Shown here piece after piece: positions 17,343 through 25,097 of a DNA stretch of 64,000 nt. Source of the DNA: DATATV01 sp036268615 (GTDB lineage: Bacteria > Actinomycetota > Actinomycetes > Mycobacteriales > Pseudonocardiaceae). Made by a program: the position numbers and the translations under genes. Where the stretch lies: positions 3,583 through 67,582 of the forward strand of contig DATATV010000064.1 of the NCBI GenBank assembly GCA_036268615.1, read 5' to 3'. Each line of letters starts with the position of its first letter. Position 1 is the first letter of the stretch. The notes under the pieces are model-generated. The model was given only the letters and a program-made list of their open reading frames with translations, was not told the DNA's origin and ran no database searches.

Positions 17343-18845
17343 ATGGGTACCCGACACACGGCACGACCACGAAAATTATGGCTCGCGGTGGTGATCGGCT
17401 CCGCGCTCGCGCTGGTGGTCGGCGTGCTGTCGGTGAGCGCGGCGATGCGCACCACGAACCCGGGCACGGCCGTCACCGACGCCGCCGCGCAGGATGTGCC
17501 GGCTCCCCCGGCCGGCTGGTCGACCGTGTTCAGCGACGACTTCACCGGCGCCGCAAACACCGGCCTCGACTCCACGAAATGGCTCTACGACACCGGAACC
17601 GGCTACCCCGGCGGCGCGGGCGGTTGGGGCACCGGTGAAGTCGAGACGATGACCAACAGCACCGCCAACGTCTACCAGGACGGTGACGGCCACCTGGTGA
17701 TCAAGCCGATCCGGGACGCGGCCGGCAACTGGACGTCCGGCCGGGTGGAGACCCAGCAGACCGACTTCGCCGCGCCCGCCGGTGGCCAACTGGAGATGAC
17801 CGCCTCGATCCAACAACCCGACCCCACCACCGGACTCGGCTACTGGCCGGCGTTCTGGGCGCTGGGCGCCGCCGCCCGCCCGGTCGGCGCGGCGAACTGG
17901 CCGAGCATCGGTGAGCTGGACACGATGGAGGACGTGAACGGCCTGAGCGAGGTCGCCCACACCTTCCACTGCGGCGTCGACCCCGGCGGTCCTTGCAACG
18001 AGACCAGCGGGCTTGGCAGTGGCCTGCTCGCGTGTGCCGGCTGCCAGACGGGCTATCACACCTATTCGGTCATTGTGGACCGGACGAACCCCTCGGCCGA
18101 GCAGTTGCGCTTCTACACCGACGGTGCCGAGCAGTACACGGTCAACGAGAACCAGGTCGACGCGGCCACCTGGTCGGCAGCCGTCGACCACGGCTTCTTC
18201 ATGATCCTCAACGTGGCCATCGGCGGCGGCTTCCCCAACGGTGTCTGTGGTTGCTCCTCACCGAGCGCGGCCACCAGTTCGGGCGCGGGCATGAGCGTGG
18301 ACTACGTGGCGGCCTACCAGACCGCCAGCAGCAGCACCGGCACGACCTCGGCCGCACCCACCACAACCACCGCACCCACCACGACCACCGCCGCCGCACC
18401 CACGACCACCGGCGGCACGGGTGGCGGCAGCGCGGGCAACGCGTACGCGCCGGTCCAGGCGAGCACGGCCGGCACGAGCAACGGCGCCGCCAGCCAGTCC
18501 AGTTCGGACACCGGTGGCGGCACCGATCTGGGCCCGCTCGCCAACGGCGCGTGGGCGGCGTACCCGGGCGTGGACTTCGGTTCCGCCGGGGCTACCCAGT
18601 TCTACGGCCGGGTGGCCGCGGGTGCGAGCGACGGGGTGAGCGGCCTGGTCGAGGTCCGACTGGACAGTCCGACCGCGACCCCGGTGGGCAGCTTCGCGGT
18701 GAGCAGCACCGGCGGATGGCAGGACTGGCAGACGATCCCGGCCAACATCAGCAAGGTGACCGGCACGCACACCGTCTATCTGACCTTCACCAGCGGGCAG
18801 CCGGCTCCGTTCGTTTCGCTGCACTGGTTCGACTTCGGCGCCTGA
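17343..18845 (+). CDS. Secreted GH16 family glucanase with CBM6-like C-terminus
   Basis: 500-residue exported enzyme. Residues 1-35 form a signal peptide/anchor (KLWLAVVIGSALALVVGVL). The GH16 catalytic domain spans about 55-335 and includes WSTVFSDDFTG, YWPAFWALG and the active-site motif GELDTMEDVNG (ExDxxE with nucleophile and acid/base Glu). A Thr/Ala/Pro linker (~340-365) leads to a C-terminal domain of about 130 residues (NAYAPVQASTAGTS ... VYLTFTSGQPAPFVSLHWFD) typical of carbohydrate-binding modules of the CBM6/35 type. GH16 members cut beta-1,3 or beta-1,3/1,4 glucans; the exact substrate is not determined. ATG at 17343 after GAGGAGG. A hairpin terminator follows. Confidence 0.9.
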   Translation: MGTRHTARPRKLWLAVVIGSALALVVGVLSVSAAMRTTNPGTAVTDAAAQDVPAPPAGWSTVFSDDFTGAANTGLDSTKWLYDTGTGYPGGAGGWGTGEVETMTNSTANVYQDGDGHLVIKPIRDAAGNWTSGRVETQQTDFAAPAGGQLEMTASIQQPDPTTGLGYWPAFWALGAAARPVGAANWPSIGELDTMEDVNGLSEVAHTFHCGVDPGGPCNETSGLGSGLLACAGCQTGYHTYSVIVDRTNPSAEQLRFYTDGAEQYTVNENQVDAATWSAAVDHGFFMILNVAIGGGFPNGVCGCSSPSAATSSGAGMSVDYVAAYQTASSSTGTTSAAPTTTTAPTTTTAAAPTTTGGTGGGSAGNAYAPVQASTAGTSNGAASQSSSDTGGGTDLGPLANGAWAAYPGVDFGSAGATQFYGRVAAGASDGVSGLVEVRLDSPTATPVGSFAVSSTGGWQDWQTIPANISKVTGTHTVYLTFTSGQPAPFVSLHWFDFGA

Positions 18846-18861
18846 GCCGACGCGTTGTCCT

Positions 18862-18891
18862 GGGCCGGTGTGCGCAATCGCACACCGGCCC
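18862..18891 (+). terminator. Terminator after the GH16 gene
   Basis: A perfect 13-bp stem (18862-18874 with 18879-18891, loop CAAT) lies 17 bases past the stop. It is only about 30 bases ahead of the next same-strand gene. Confidence 0.8.
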
Positions 18892-18922
18892 GGGTCATCG
18901 GATCGTGGATACGATCCCGCAC

Positions 18923-19840
18923 ATGAAGTTCGCGATCTCCATCCCCCAGTTCTACGCCGACGGAGAGTTCGATCCGGCCGCGTTCCGTAGTCATCTGACC
19001 ATGGTCGAGGGACTCGGCTTCGAGAGCGCCTGGACCCAGGAGCAGACGCTGGGCTCGCATCCGCAGCTCGGGGCGTTGGAGACAATGACCTATGCGGCCG
19101 CGTGCACCGAGCGCATCCGGCTGGGCTGCGTGGTGTTCGTGACGACCCTGCACAGCCCCGTACATCTGGCCAAGAGCCTGAGCAGCCTGGACCAGCTCAG
19201 CCGCGGCCGGCTGGACATCGGGGTGGGCGTCGGCAACAAGGGCAAGGTGTTCGCCGCGTACGGGGTGAACCCCGACCGGTTCGTCGCCCGGTTCACCGAG
19301 GGACTCGCGGTGATGAAGGCTCTGTGGAGCGAGCAGCAGGTCACCATCAACGGCGACTTCTGGCAGCTTGAGGACGCCATGATGGAGCCGAAGTCGTTCC
19401 AGAAGCCACACCCGCCGATCTGGTTCGGCGGACGCGCGCCGGCCGCGCTGCGCCGGGCGGTCCGGCTGGGCGACGGCTTCTTCGGCGCCGGCTCGTCGAC
19501 CACCGACTCGTTCGCCGACCAGGTCCGGGTGGTTCGGGAGGCACTCGCCGAGGCCGGCCGGCCGGCGAGCGACTTCCCGATCGCCAAGCGGGTCTACATC
19601 GCGGTGGACGAGAACGCCGAGCGGGCCCGCGAACGGATCAACACCGAACTGGCCCGGCACTACCGACGCCGGTCACCGGAGATCGAGTCGGCGGCGATCG
19701 CCGGCACGCCCGAGGACTGCGTCCGCGAGTTGCGCAAGGTGGCCGACGCCGGAGCCGAGCTGATCCTGTTCACCACGATGTTCGACCAGGACGAGCAGGC
19801 CGAGCGACTGGCCGGGACGGTCATCCCGCAGCTGGGCTAA
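18923..19840 (+). CDS. LLM class F420-dependent oxidoreductase
   Basis: 305-residue TIM-barrel protein of the bacterial luciferase-like/F420 superfamily. Visible landmarks are MKFAISIPQFYADGEFDP, GLGFESAWTQEQ, RIRLGCVVFVTTLHSPVHLA, LSRGRLDIGVGVGNKGKVF, FQKPHPPIWFGG and a closing GTPEDCVRELRKVADAGAEL. Members use reduced F420 or FMN to reduce or oxidise diverse substrates; the substrate here is unknown. The ATG at 18923 sits seven bases after a TACGAT hexamer, so the mRNA is probably leaderless. A long open frame upstream of this ATG is only the GH16 gene read in another phase. Confidence 0.9.
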   Translation: MKFAISIPQFYADGEFDPAAFRSHLTMVEGLGFESAWTQEQTLGSHPQLGALETMTYAAACTERIRLGCVVFVTTLHSPVHLAKSLSSLDQLSRGRLDIGVGVGNKGKVFAAYGVNPDRFVARFTEGLAVMKALWSEQQVTINGDFWQLEDAMMEPKSFQKPHPPIWFGGRAPAALRRAVRLGDGFFGAGSSTTDSFADQVRVVREALAEAGRPASDFPIAKRVYIAVDENAERARERINTELARHYRRRSPEIESAAIAGTPEDCVRELRKVADAGAELILFTTMFDQDEQAERLAGTVIPQLG

Positions 19841-19859
19841 CCGGCTGGGTCGGGGCAAA

Positions 19860-20672
19860 TTACAGAAGCAGGCCGACCCCGGCGTACAGGCCGTCCTCGG
19901 CCGGGTCGGGGACGGCTCCGCCGGGCTCGGGGCGCCACTGCGACGTGGGCACCAGGCCGGGCTCGACCAGCTCGTAGCCGGTGAACAGGGCCAGCACCTC
20001 GTCCCGGGTGCGCGGGAACGCGTTGTCCCTGGTCGCGCGCATCGTCTCGATGATCTCGTCACCGTGCACGCTGTCGAAGTCGTCGGTCAGGTGAGTCAGC
20101 GCGAGGTAGCTGCCGGGCACCACGGCGTCGCGGTAGCGGGCGAACATCGCCACCGGCTGGGCGCTGGGCGGGAGGTAGTGACCGAGCGCGACCGCGAGCA
20201 CGCCGATCGGCTCGTCGAAGTCGAGCAGCCGACGGGTGGCGGGCGCTTCGAGCACGTCATCGGGGTGGCTCACGTCGGCGAACACGACGTCCGCCTGGTC
20301 GTTGCTGGCCAGCATCATCTGGCTGTGCGAGACCGCGACCATCTCGTAGTCGACGTAGACCACCCGTGACTCCGGCGCCACCCGCTGGGCGATCTCGTGC
20401 ACGTTGCCGACGGTAGGAATGCCCGAGCCGAGATCGAGGAACTGCCGGATTCCGGCATCGACCAGAAATCGCACCACTCGTTGCAGGTAGGCGCGGTTTC
20501 GGCGGGCGATTTCAGTGACGTTGGGCTGCACGGCGAGCAGTTTCGCGGCCATTGCCCGATCACTCTGGAAATTGTGGCCGCCACCGAGCAGGTAGTCATA
20601 GATGCGGGCGACACTGGCCTGGTCGGGATTGACCTCGACCGGAATCCAGGCCGCCGCAGAATTCTCCGTCAT
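19860..20672 (-). CDS. SAM-dependent methyltransferase (DUF574/Methyltransf_19)
   Basis: 270 residues of an actinomycete-specific methyltransferase family. Its hallmark is VARIYDYLLGGGHNFQSDRA followed by NRAYLQRVVRFLVDAGIRQF then LDLGSGIPT (SAM site), VVYVDYEMVAVSHSQ and a C-terminal region ending GVGLLL. Streptomyces carry many copies; their substrates are unknown. ATG at 20672 after GAGGGAG. It is convergent with the LLM oxidoreductase gene. Upstream lies the repeat-rich non-coding region. Confidence 0.9.
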   Translation of the reverse strand: MTENSAAAWIPVEVNPDQASVARIYDYLLGGGHNFQSDRAMAAKLLAVQPNVTEIARRNRAYLQRVVRFLVDAGIRQFLDLGSGIPTVGNVHEIAQRVAPESRVVYVDYEMVAVSHSQMMLASNDQADVVFADVSHPDDVLEAPATRRLLDFDEPIGVLAVALGHYLPPSAQPVAMFARYRDAVVPGSYLALTHLTDDFDSVHGDEIIETMRATRDNAFPRTRDEVLALFTGYELVEPGLVPTSQWRPEPGGAVPDPAEDGLYAGVGLLL

Positions 20673-20750
20673 GATGCTCCCTCGGCCGCGTCACTGGCAG
20701 AGTTCAGTAATACCAGAAGCCGCCGCTTCCGGAGCCACGCGGCCGGCCCC

Positions 20751-20788
20751 TGTCGCGCCAGCGACGCGGGAGGGCCAGGAGCGAAGCG
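20751..20788. repeat. Dispersed ~40-bp element, copy 1
   Basis: TGTCGCGCCAGCGACGC, a short spacer, then GGCCAGGAGCGAAGCG. The first part folds as GTCGC/GCGAC. The same two blocks recur inverted at 21081-21126 and directly at 30183-30224. All copies are intergenic, like REP-type elements. Confidence 0.85.
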
Positions 20789-20882
20789 CTCAGTAAACCC
20801 GAACCTGGCGGTCGCCTTCGCAGACAGGCGGGTGGCGCGAAACAGCACCCAGCCGCCTCGCACCACCCGCCCGAATCGTCAT

Positions 20883-21080
20883 GCCCTCACCGAGACAACC
20901 TCGGATCAAAGCGCCCTCACCTGGACGAACTCGGATCGACCGTCCTTGTCCGGACGACCTCGGATCAAGGCATCCTCACCTGGACGAAGTCGGATCGACC
21001 GTCCTTGTCCGGCGAACCTGGATCGACATGTCCTTACCCGGACGGACTCGGATCGGCGCGCCCTCACCCTGACGAACCGG
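20883..21080. repeat. Array of seven degenerate ~30-bp tandem units
   Basis: Units begin near 20883, 20913, 20942, 20972, 21001, 21030 and 21060, spaced 29-30 bp. Each has a CCT(C/T)-(A/G)-CC half and a GGACGAACTCGGATCGAC-like half. Units 2/4 and 3/5 are closest, giving a 59-bp higher-order period. No unique spacers separate the units, so this is not CRISPR. Short open frames run through it but look like repeat translation. This and the flanking elements fill the 486-bp gap between the methyltransferase and PRC-barrel genes. Confidence 0.85.
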
Positions 21081-21154
21081 GTCGCTTCGCTCCTGGCCCT
21101 GGAACGTCGCCGGCGCGACAGGACCCCTCTCGCGTCGCCGGCGCGACAGGACCC
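21081..21154. repeat. Dispersed element, copy 2 (inverted), plus partial duplicate
   Basis: Bases 21081-21126 are the reverse-complement form of the element at 20751-20788 (GTCGCTTCGCTCCTGGCCCT, then GTCGCCGGCGCGACAGGACCC). The second block, 21106-21126, is repeated exactly at 21134-21154. With copy 1 it brackets the tandem array as an inverted pair. Confidence 0.85.
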
Positions 21155-21158
21155 AGCC

Positions 21159-22052
21159 TTACTTACGCTTGTCTTGCTCCACGTCAACCCGCTCCTTGCG
21201 GACCTCGCCGCCGACCGTCTGCTCCTCGGTCACCGTGTTCGTGTCGACCCGGACCCGCTCCACCGGGACGGTCTCGGTGCGCACCACCGGGCGCTCCTCG
21301 TGCAGGATGACCTCCTGGTCGGACTCCTGGAGTTTGCCGGCCTTGCCCATCCCGCCGCGGTCGGCGTCGCTGATCGGTTCCCGCTCGACCCGCACCTCCT
21401 CGTGGCTGACCGGCACGGAAACCTGCTGCTGCTCGGTCACCACGTACTTGTGCAGCCGCACCCGGCCGCTCTCCACCTGCTCGGTGCCGACCGCCAGCCG
21501 CTCCTCCGAGCGGATCATCTCGGTCTGCTCGGCGCTGCCTGCGCCCGCCGGCGCCCTACCGTCCTGCGCCCGACCACCCTGCGCCTGCCCGCCCTGTGCC
21601 TGCCCGCCTCGGGACTGGCCGTCGCGGGACTGGCCGTCGCGGGACTGGCCGTCGCGAGCCCGGCCGTCGGGCAGCTGCCCGTCGCCACGCTGCTGTCCGG
21701 TGCGCTGCTGTCCGGTGCGCTGCGAGTCGGTCGGCGCGCCGGGGTTGATGCCGTAGTGCCGGTACAGTTCCTCACTGTCCTTTTCAGACAGCCGGCCGTT
21801 CGCGTCCACGTCCGGCGCGTCCCGGATGGAATCCTTGCTCACCCCGACCCGGATGCCGTCCTCACTCATTCGCGCGCCCTGCAACGGAACCATCGTCTCG
21901 TGATGGTTGAACAGACCTGATTTCACGGTGATCCAGGCCGGCTGCTGGGTGCCTTCGTACAGGTAGACCTCGCCCACCTTGCCGATCTTGTCGCCGGCGG
22001 GATCGAATACCTCGGTGTCGATGAGACTCTGCGGATTCATCGTGTTGGTCAT
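21159..22052 (-). CDS. PRC-barrel / DUF2382 stress-type protein
   Basis: 297 residues. An N-terminal PRC-barrel domain lies at ~1-100 (IDTEVFDPAGDKIGKVGEVY, QQPAWITVKSGLF). A low-complexity Gln/Arg/Gly/Asp linker (~105-175) is built from 15-bp tandem DNA repeats around 21611-21655. A C-terminal DUF2382 domain follows (EERLAVGTEQVESGRVRLHK, VSVPVSHEEVRVEREPI, REERPVV-like motifs). This family is common in actinomycetes and cyanobacteria and often stress-inducible; its molecular role is unknown. The ATG at 22052 is set by a GGAGGAGG ribosome site; the frame stays open further upstream without homology. Confidence 0.9.
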   Translation of the reverse strand: MTNTMNPQSLIDTEVFDPAGDKIGKVGEVYLYEGTQQPAWITVKSGLFNHHETMVPLQGARMSEDGIRVGVSKDSIRDAPDVDANGRLSEKDSEELYRHYGINPGAPTDSQRTGQQRTGQQRGDGQLPDGRARDGQSRDGQSRDGQSRGGQAQGGQAQGGRAQDGRAPAGAGSAEQTEMIRSEERLAVGTEQVESGRVRLHKYVVTEQQQVSVPVSHEEVRVEREPISDADRGGMGKAGKLQESDQEVILHEERPVVRTETVPVERVRVDTNTVTEEQTVGGEVRKERVDVEQDKRK

Positions 22053-22474
22053 CGTCGTTCCTCCTCCTGCCGCGCTGATGAACGGATCGTGCTGTGTCAT
22101 CACCATGTGCCGGCGCCGAGGAACGAGGCAAGTCGATGGACGGCACATCGATCCGGCCACACCGGATTGTTTTCACCGACGGTGACCGGGTTCGCAGGGT
22201 TCATGTTTTTCCATCCAACCGGATCGACGGGTTTAGCCGGCCGCCCGACCGGGCAGGCGGCCGGCCGGTCCTACCGCGCGCGGCGGTCCGGCCGACCAGG
22301 GATCGCTCGGCGGGGTGGGCTGCCGGCCGATGACCCGATCGGGGGAGGTGGTCCCGGCCGTCCACCCCAGGGCGGAGACACACCGCCGGGAATCAACCCG
22401 CCCTCGGCGCTGGGGCCGATGTTCCGCGACCACTACTCGACCAGGCTGAGGACAGCAGCCAGGAGAACCGTCAG
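22053..22474. other. 422-bp intergenic region, no gene recognised
   Basis: Between two divergent genes. It contains G+C-rich inverted stretches around 22230-22280 (CCGGCCGCCCG...GGCGGCCGGCC) but no open frame with a ribosome site and a credible product. A GTTTTTC...GGGTTT pair near 22205-22235 loosely resembles a stress-sigma promoter reading towards the membrane protein; I would not rely on it. Confidence 0.4.
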
Positions 22475-23029
22475 ATGCCGAGGAAGGCAGTCATGTCCAC
22501 TCTAGCCACCGCGCTGATCATCAACGTCGCCGTCCTGTTCACCACGCTGGAAGCAGATCTGGGCACGCGCAAAATCAGCAATGTCCGGCTGCTGCGGCCG
22601 GTCCTGGTCGCCGCGGTCATCATCCCGCTGTTCCTGCACCAGATCCTGCTGTCGGGCACCGGGCTGGTCATCGAGGTGGTCGCGGTACTGGTCGGGCTCG
22701 TGCTCGGTGCGCTGGCCGCCAGCCGGTTCCAGGTCAGCCGGGACCACGGCACCGGCCGCGCGATGTCCCGAGCGGGCTGGAGCTATGCGCTGATCTGGAC
22801 AGCGATCATGCTCGCCCGCACCGCGTTCTCCTACGGAATGCAGCACTGGTTCGGCAGCCCGGTGGCCACCTGGCTGCTGGAGCACTCGGTGGCGCCCGGC
22901 GACATCGTCGCGGTGATCACCAACGGGCTGATCTTCATGGCCGTCGCGATGATGCTGACCCGCACGCTCAGCCTGGCCGTCCGCCGGCAGCGGCTGCCGC
23001 AGGCCGCCCTGGCTGCCGGGTCCCTCTGA
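22475..23029 (+). CDS. Integral membrane protein (DUF1453/CcdC-like?)
   Basis: 184 residues with about four or five hydrophobic helices (ALIINVAVLFTTL, VLVAAVIIPLFL, LVIEVVAVLVGLVLGALAAS, ALIWTAIMLARTAFSY, GLIFMAVAMMLTRTL). The arrangement recalls small DUF1453-type membrane proteins, but the match is only by eye. Two starts are possible: ATG 22475 after AGGAG, or ATG 22493 after GAGGAAGG, just before the first helix. Function unknown. A strong terminator follows. Confidence 0.65.
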   Translation: MPRKAVMSTLATALIINVAVLFTTLEADLGTRKISNVRLLRPVLVAAVIIPLFLHQILLSGTGLVIEVVAVLVGLVLGALAASRFQVSRDHGTGRAMSRAGWSYALIWTAIMLARTAFSYGMQHWFGSPVATWLLEHSVAPGDIVAVITNGLIFMAVAMMLTRTLSLAVRRQRLPQAALAAGSL

Positions 23030-23037
23030 ACACAGAA

Positions 23038-23074
23038 GCGTGGCGCTGCCCGGTTCGACCGGACAGCGCCACGC
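23038..23074 (+). terminator. Terminator after the membrane protein gene
   Basis: An 11-bp stem (23038-23048 with 23064-23074) encloses a second small stem CCGGT-TCG-ACCGG. It starts eight bases after the stop. Confidence 0.8.
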
Positions 23075-23088
23075 ACATGCGGGTCGGC

Positions 23089-23199
23089 CTACCTGGCGCG
23101 AACAGGCACGTTTGTCTTCTGCGCCAACGCATCCACGGTCTCGCCGAGCTGGCCGACGGGCCGTTCGTCGAGTTGCGGCCCAGTTGTCGTGCTGACCAT
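23089..23199 (-). CDS. Possible 36-residue small protein
   Basis: A short frame with an ATG at 23199, preceded by GAGGGG about nine bases upstream, encodes a 36-residue hydrophilic peptide ending VDALAQKTNVPVRAR. The central VGQLGETVDALAQ could be an amphipathic helix. It lies between the terminator and the oxidoreductase gene, whose direction it shares. I recognise no family. The ribosome site is the only support. Confidence 0.35.
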   Translation of the reverse strand: MVSTTTGPQLDERPVGQLGETVDALAQKTNVPVRAR

Positions 23200-23255
23200 G
23201 TTCACCCACCCCTCACTCGGCTCTGACCGCGGGTACCCCGGCCGGGTCAGTGGGT

Positions 23256-24158
23256 TCAGGAGACGGTCAGCACGAGCTTGCCGCGAGCGTGTCCCGCGTC
23301 GATGACCGCGTGTGCGGCAGCCGCTTCGGCCAGTGGATACGTGCCGGCGATCGTGGTCACCAGTTCGCCCTTGGCCGCGCTCTCCGCCAGGCCCGCGAGG
23401 TCCACCGAGCTGTCGCCACCGGAGGAGAACGTCACCCCGAGGCCGAACGCGGCCGGGTCGGCGATGGTGACCAGCCGGTCGGTGCCGCCGAGCAGTTCGA
23501 TCGAGTCGGGCAGCGCACCCTTGCCGGCCACGTCGAAGACGGCGTCCACGCCGTTGGGCGCGAGCGCGCGGACCCGCTCGACCAGGCCGGCGCCGTACTC
23601 GGTCGGGATCGCGCCGAGCGAGGCGAGGTAGTCGTGGTTGGCGGCGCTGGCGGTGCCGATCACGGTGGCACCCCGGGCGACCGCGAGTTGCACGGCGAGC
23701 GTGCCGACCGCGCCGGCCGCGCCGTGGATCAGCAGCGTGTCGCCCGCGCCGACCCCGAGCAGGTCCAGCACCCGCTGGCTGGTCTCACCGGCCACCGGCA
23801 GCGCCACCGCGGCCGGCCAGTCCAGGCCGGCGGGCTTCACCGTGATCCGGCTGGCCAGCGCGTATTCGGCATAGCTGCCCGTGTCCGACGAGCCGAGAAC
23901 CTCGTCGCCGACGGCGAAGTCGGTCACCCCGTCGCCGATCGCGTCGACGGTGCCGGCGAGTTCCCTGCCCAGCACCGCGGGCAGCGGGGTCGGGAACGCG
24001 GCCTCCATCGCGCCGGACCTGATCTTGCTGTCGACCGGGTTGACCCCGGCCACCGCCACCCGGACGCGTACCTGACCCGGACCGGGTTCCGGCTTGTCCA
24101 CCTGGGCCTCGTGCAACACCTCGACGCCGCCGAACGTGTCGATCTGAATGGCTTTCAT
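23256..24158 (-). CDS. NADP-dependent quinone oxidoreductase-like MDR protein
   Basis: 300-residue zinc-free medium-chain dehydrogenase/reductase of the quinone oxidoreductase group. It shows MKAIQIDTFGGVEVL, the GroES-like part with GVNPVDSKIRSG and LGRELAGTVDAIGDGV, the Rossmann motif HGAAGAVGTLAVQLA (~residues 145-160), and the closing AAAAHAVIDAGHARGKLVL. Such enzymes reduce quinones or enones with NADPH. It is divergent from a MarR-type gene and shares a control region with two near-identical palindromic sites, so it is the likely regulatory target. Confidence 0.9.
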   Translation of the reverse strand: MKAIQIDTFGGVEVLHEAQVDKPEPGPGQVRVRVAVAGVNPVDSKIRSGAMEAAFPTPLPAVLGRELAGTVDAIGDGVTDFAVGDEVLGSSDTGSYAEYALASRITVKPAGLDWPAAVALPVAGETSQRVLDLLGVGAGDTLLIHGAAGAVGTLAVQLAVARGATVIGTASAANHDYLASLGAIPTEYGAGLVERVRALAPNGVDAVFDVAGKGALPDSIELLGGTDRLVTIADPAAFGLGVTFSSGGDSSVDLAGLAESAAKGELVTTIAGTYPLAEAAAAHAVIDAGHARGKLVLTVS

Positions 24159-24197
24159 GGGCTGCTCCTCGGTAACGTACGTGCTCGGAACCCTTTA

Positions 24198-24314
24198 CCT
24201 GCCCGAACAGGCAATTGACGGGGGTAGCTTCCCGCCCGACCGGAATTGTGACTCAGGTCTCCGTGGACCAGCCACTTGTGTCCGCCTGCGTGCCATCATC
24301 TGCCCGGACAGGCT
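24198..24314. promoter_or_regulatory. Paired operator-like sites between MDR and MarR genes
   Basis: CTGCCCGAACAGGC (within 24198-24213) and CTGCCCGGACAGGC (24300-24314) differ at one base and are each partly palindromic (CCTG...CAGG). They lie about 100 bp apart, one near each divergent gene. They are candidate binding sites for the MarR-type protein. Confidence 0.55.
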
Positions 24315-24341
24315 TACCGTGGCGACGGGAGGTGGGGCGCA

Positions 24342-24875
24342 ATGACCGAGTCAACCGCACCGCTGCCCGAACCGGCTCGGGCGGCGCCGATCAGTGACGC
24401 GATCTTCCGGGTCGCCCGGCTGCACCGGCTGCTCGCCGGACAGTTGCTGCGCGAAACCGGCCTGTACGCCGGACAGCAACTCGTGATGATGCAACTCTGG
24501 GACGCCGGCCCGCAGCGCCAGGTCGATCTCATCCGGGTGCTGGACTCCGACGCGGCGACGATGACCAGGACGATCACCCGACTGGAGAACGCCGGGTTCG
24601 TCCGCCGCCGACCGTGCCCGACCGACCGGCGGGCCACCCTCATCGAGCCGACCGTCGCCAGCCAGGCCCTGCGGCGACAGGTCGAGCAGGTCTGGTCTCA
24701 GCTGGAACAACTCACCATCGCCGAACTCACCGAGACCGAGCAGACGACCGTGCTGAATCTGCTGCACCGCCTGGAACACACCCTGGCCGACTCCACCCAC
24801 GCCACCGAGACCTGCGGCCCGCCGCCGGGAGTCACGCCCGGCGCCGACAGTCGCATCGCGCCGCCATCCGGGTGA
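24342..24875 (+). CDS. MarR family transcriptional regulator
   Basis: 177-residue winged-helix regulator. The dimerisation helices include IFRVARLHRLLAGQLLRETG. The DNA-binding domain has QVDLIRVLDSDAATMTRTIT (recognition helix), then RLENAGFVRRRPCPTDRRAT (wing). Pro-rich residues follow after ~155. MarR proteins usually repress a divergent gene and are released by phenolic or oxidative ligands; here the divergent gene is a quinone-oxidoreductase-like protein. ATG at 24342 after GGGAGG. Confidence 0.9.
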   Translation: MTESTAPLPEPARAAPISDAIFRVARLHRLLAGQLLRETGLYAGQQLVMMQLWDAGPQRQVDLIRVLDSDAATMTRTITRLENAGFVRRRPCPTDRRATLIEPTVASQALRRQVEQVWSQLEQLTIAELTETEQTTVLNLLHRLEHTLADSTHATETCGPPPGVTPGADSRIAPPSG

Positions 24876-25097
24876 CTCCGCCCGGTGTCCGGCACCCGGG
24901 TGGAGACAACGGAATTCGCCGGACGAGCGGCGATCCCGGCGACGGACCGTGAGCAACAACTGCTCCGTGCCGCTGGTATGCCACCCCACAGGTGCGCGAA
25001 ACTTTTTCATCGGGTAGAACCACGATTAACCCCCCGCAATTCGCGCCGGGACAATCCGAGGCCGACAGCAATGCGCCACCTACGGGAAGGCTGTCCG

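Noticed and set aside
20883..21080. CRISPR-like array (seven ~30-bp repeats)
   Set aside because: Units abut one another with no unique spacers, the units are degenerate, and no cas gene is present.
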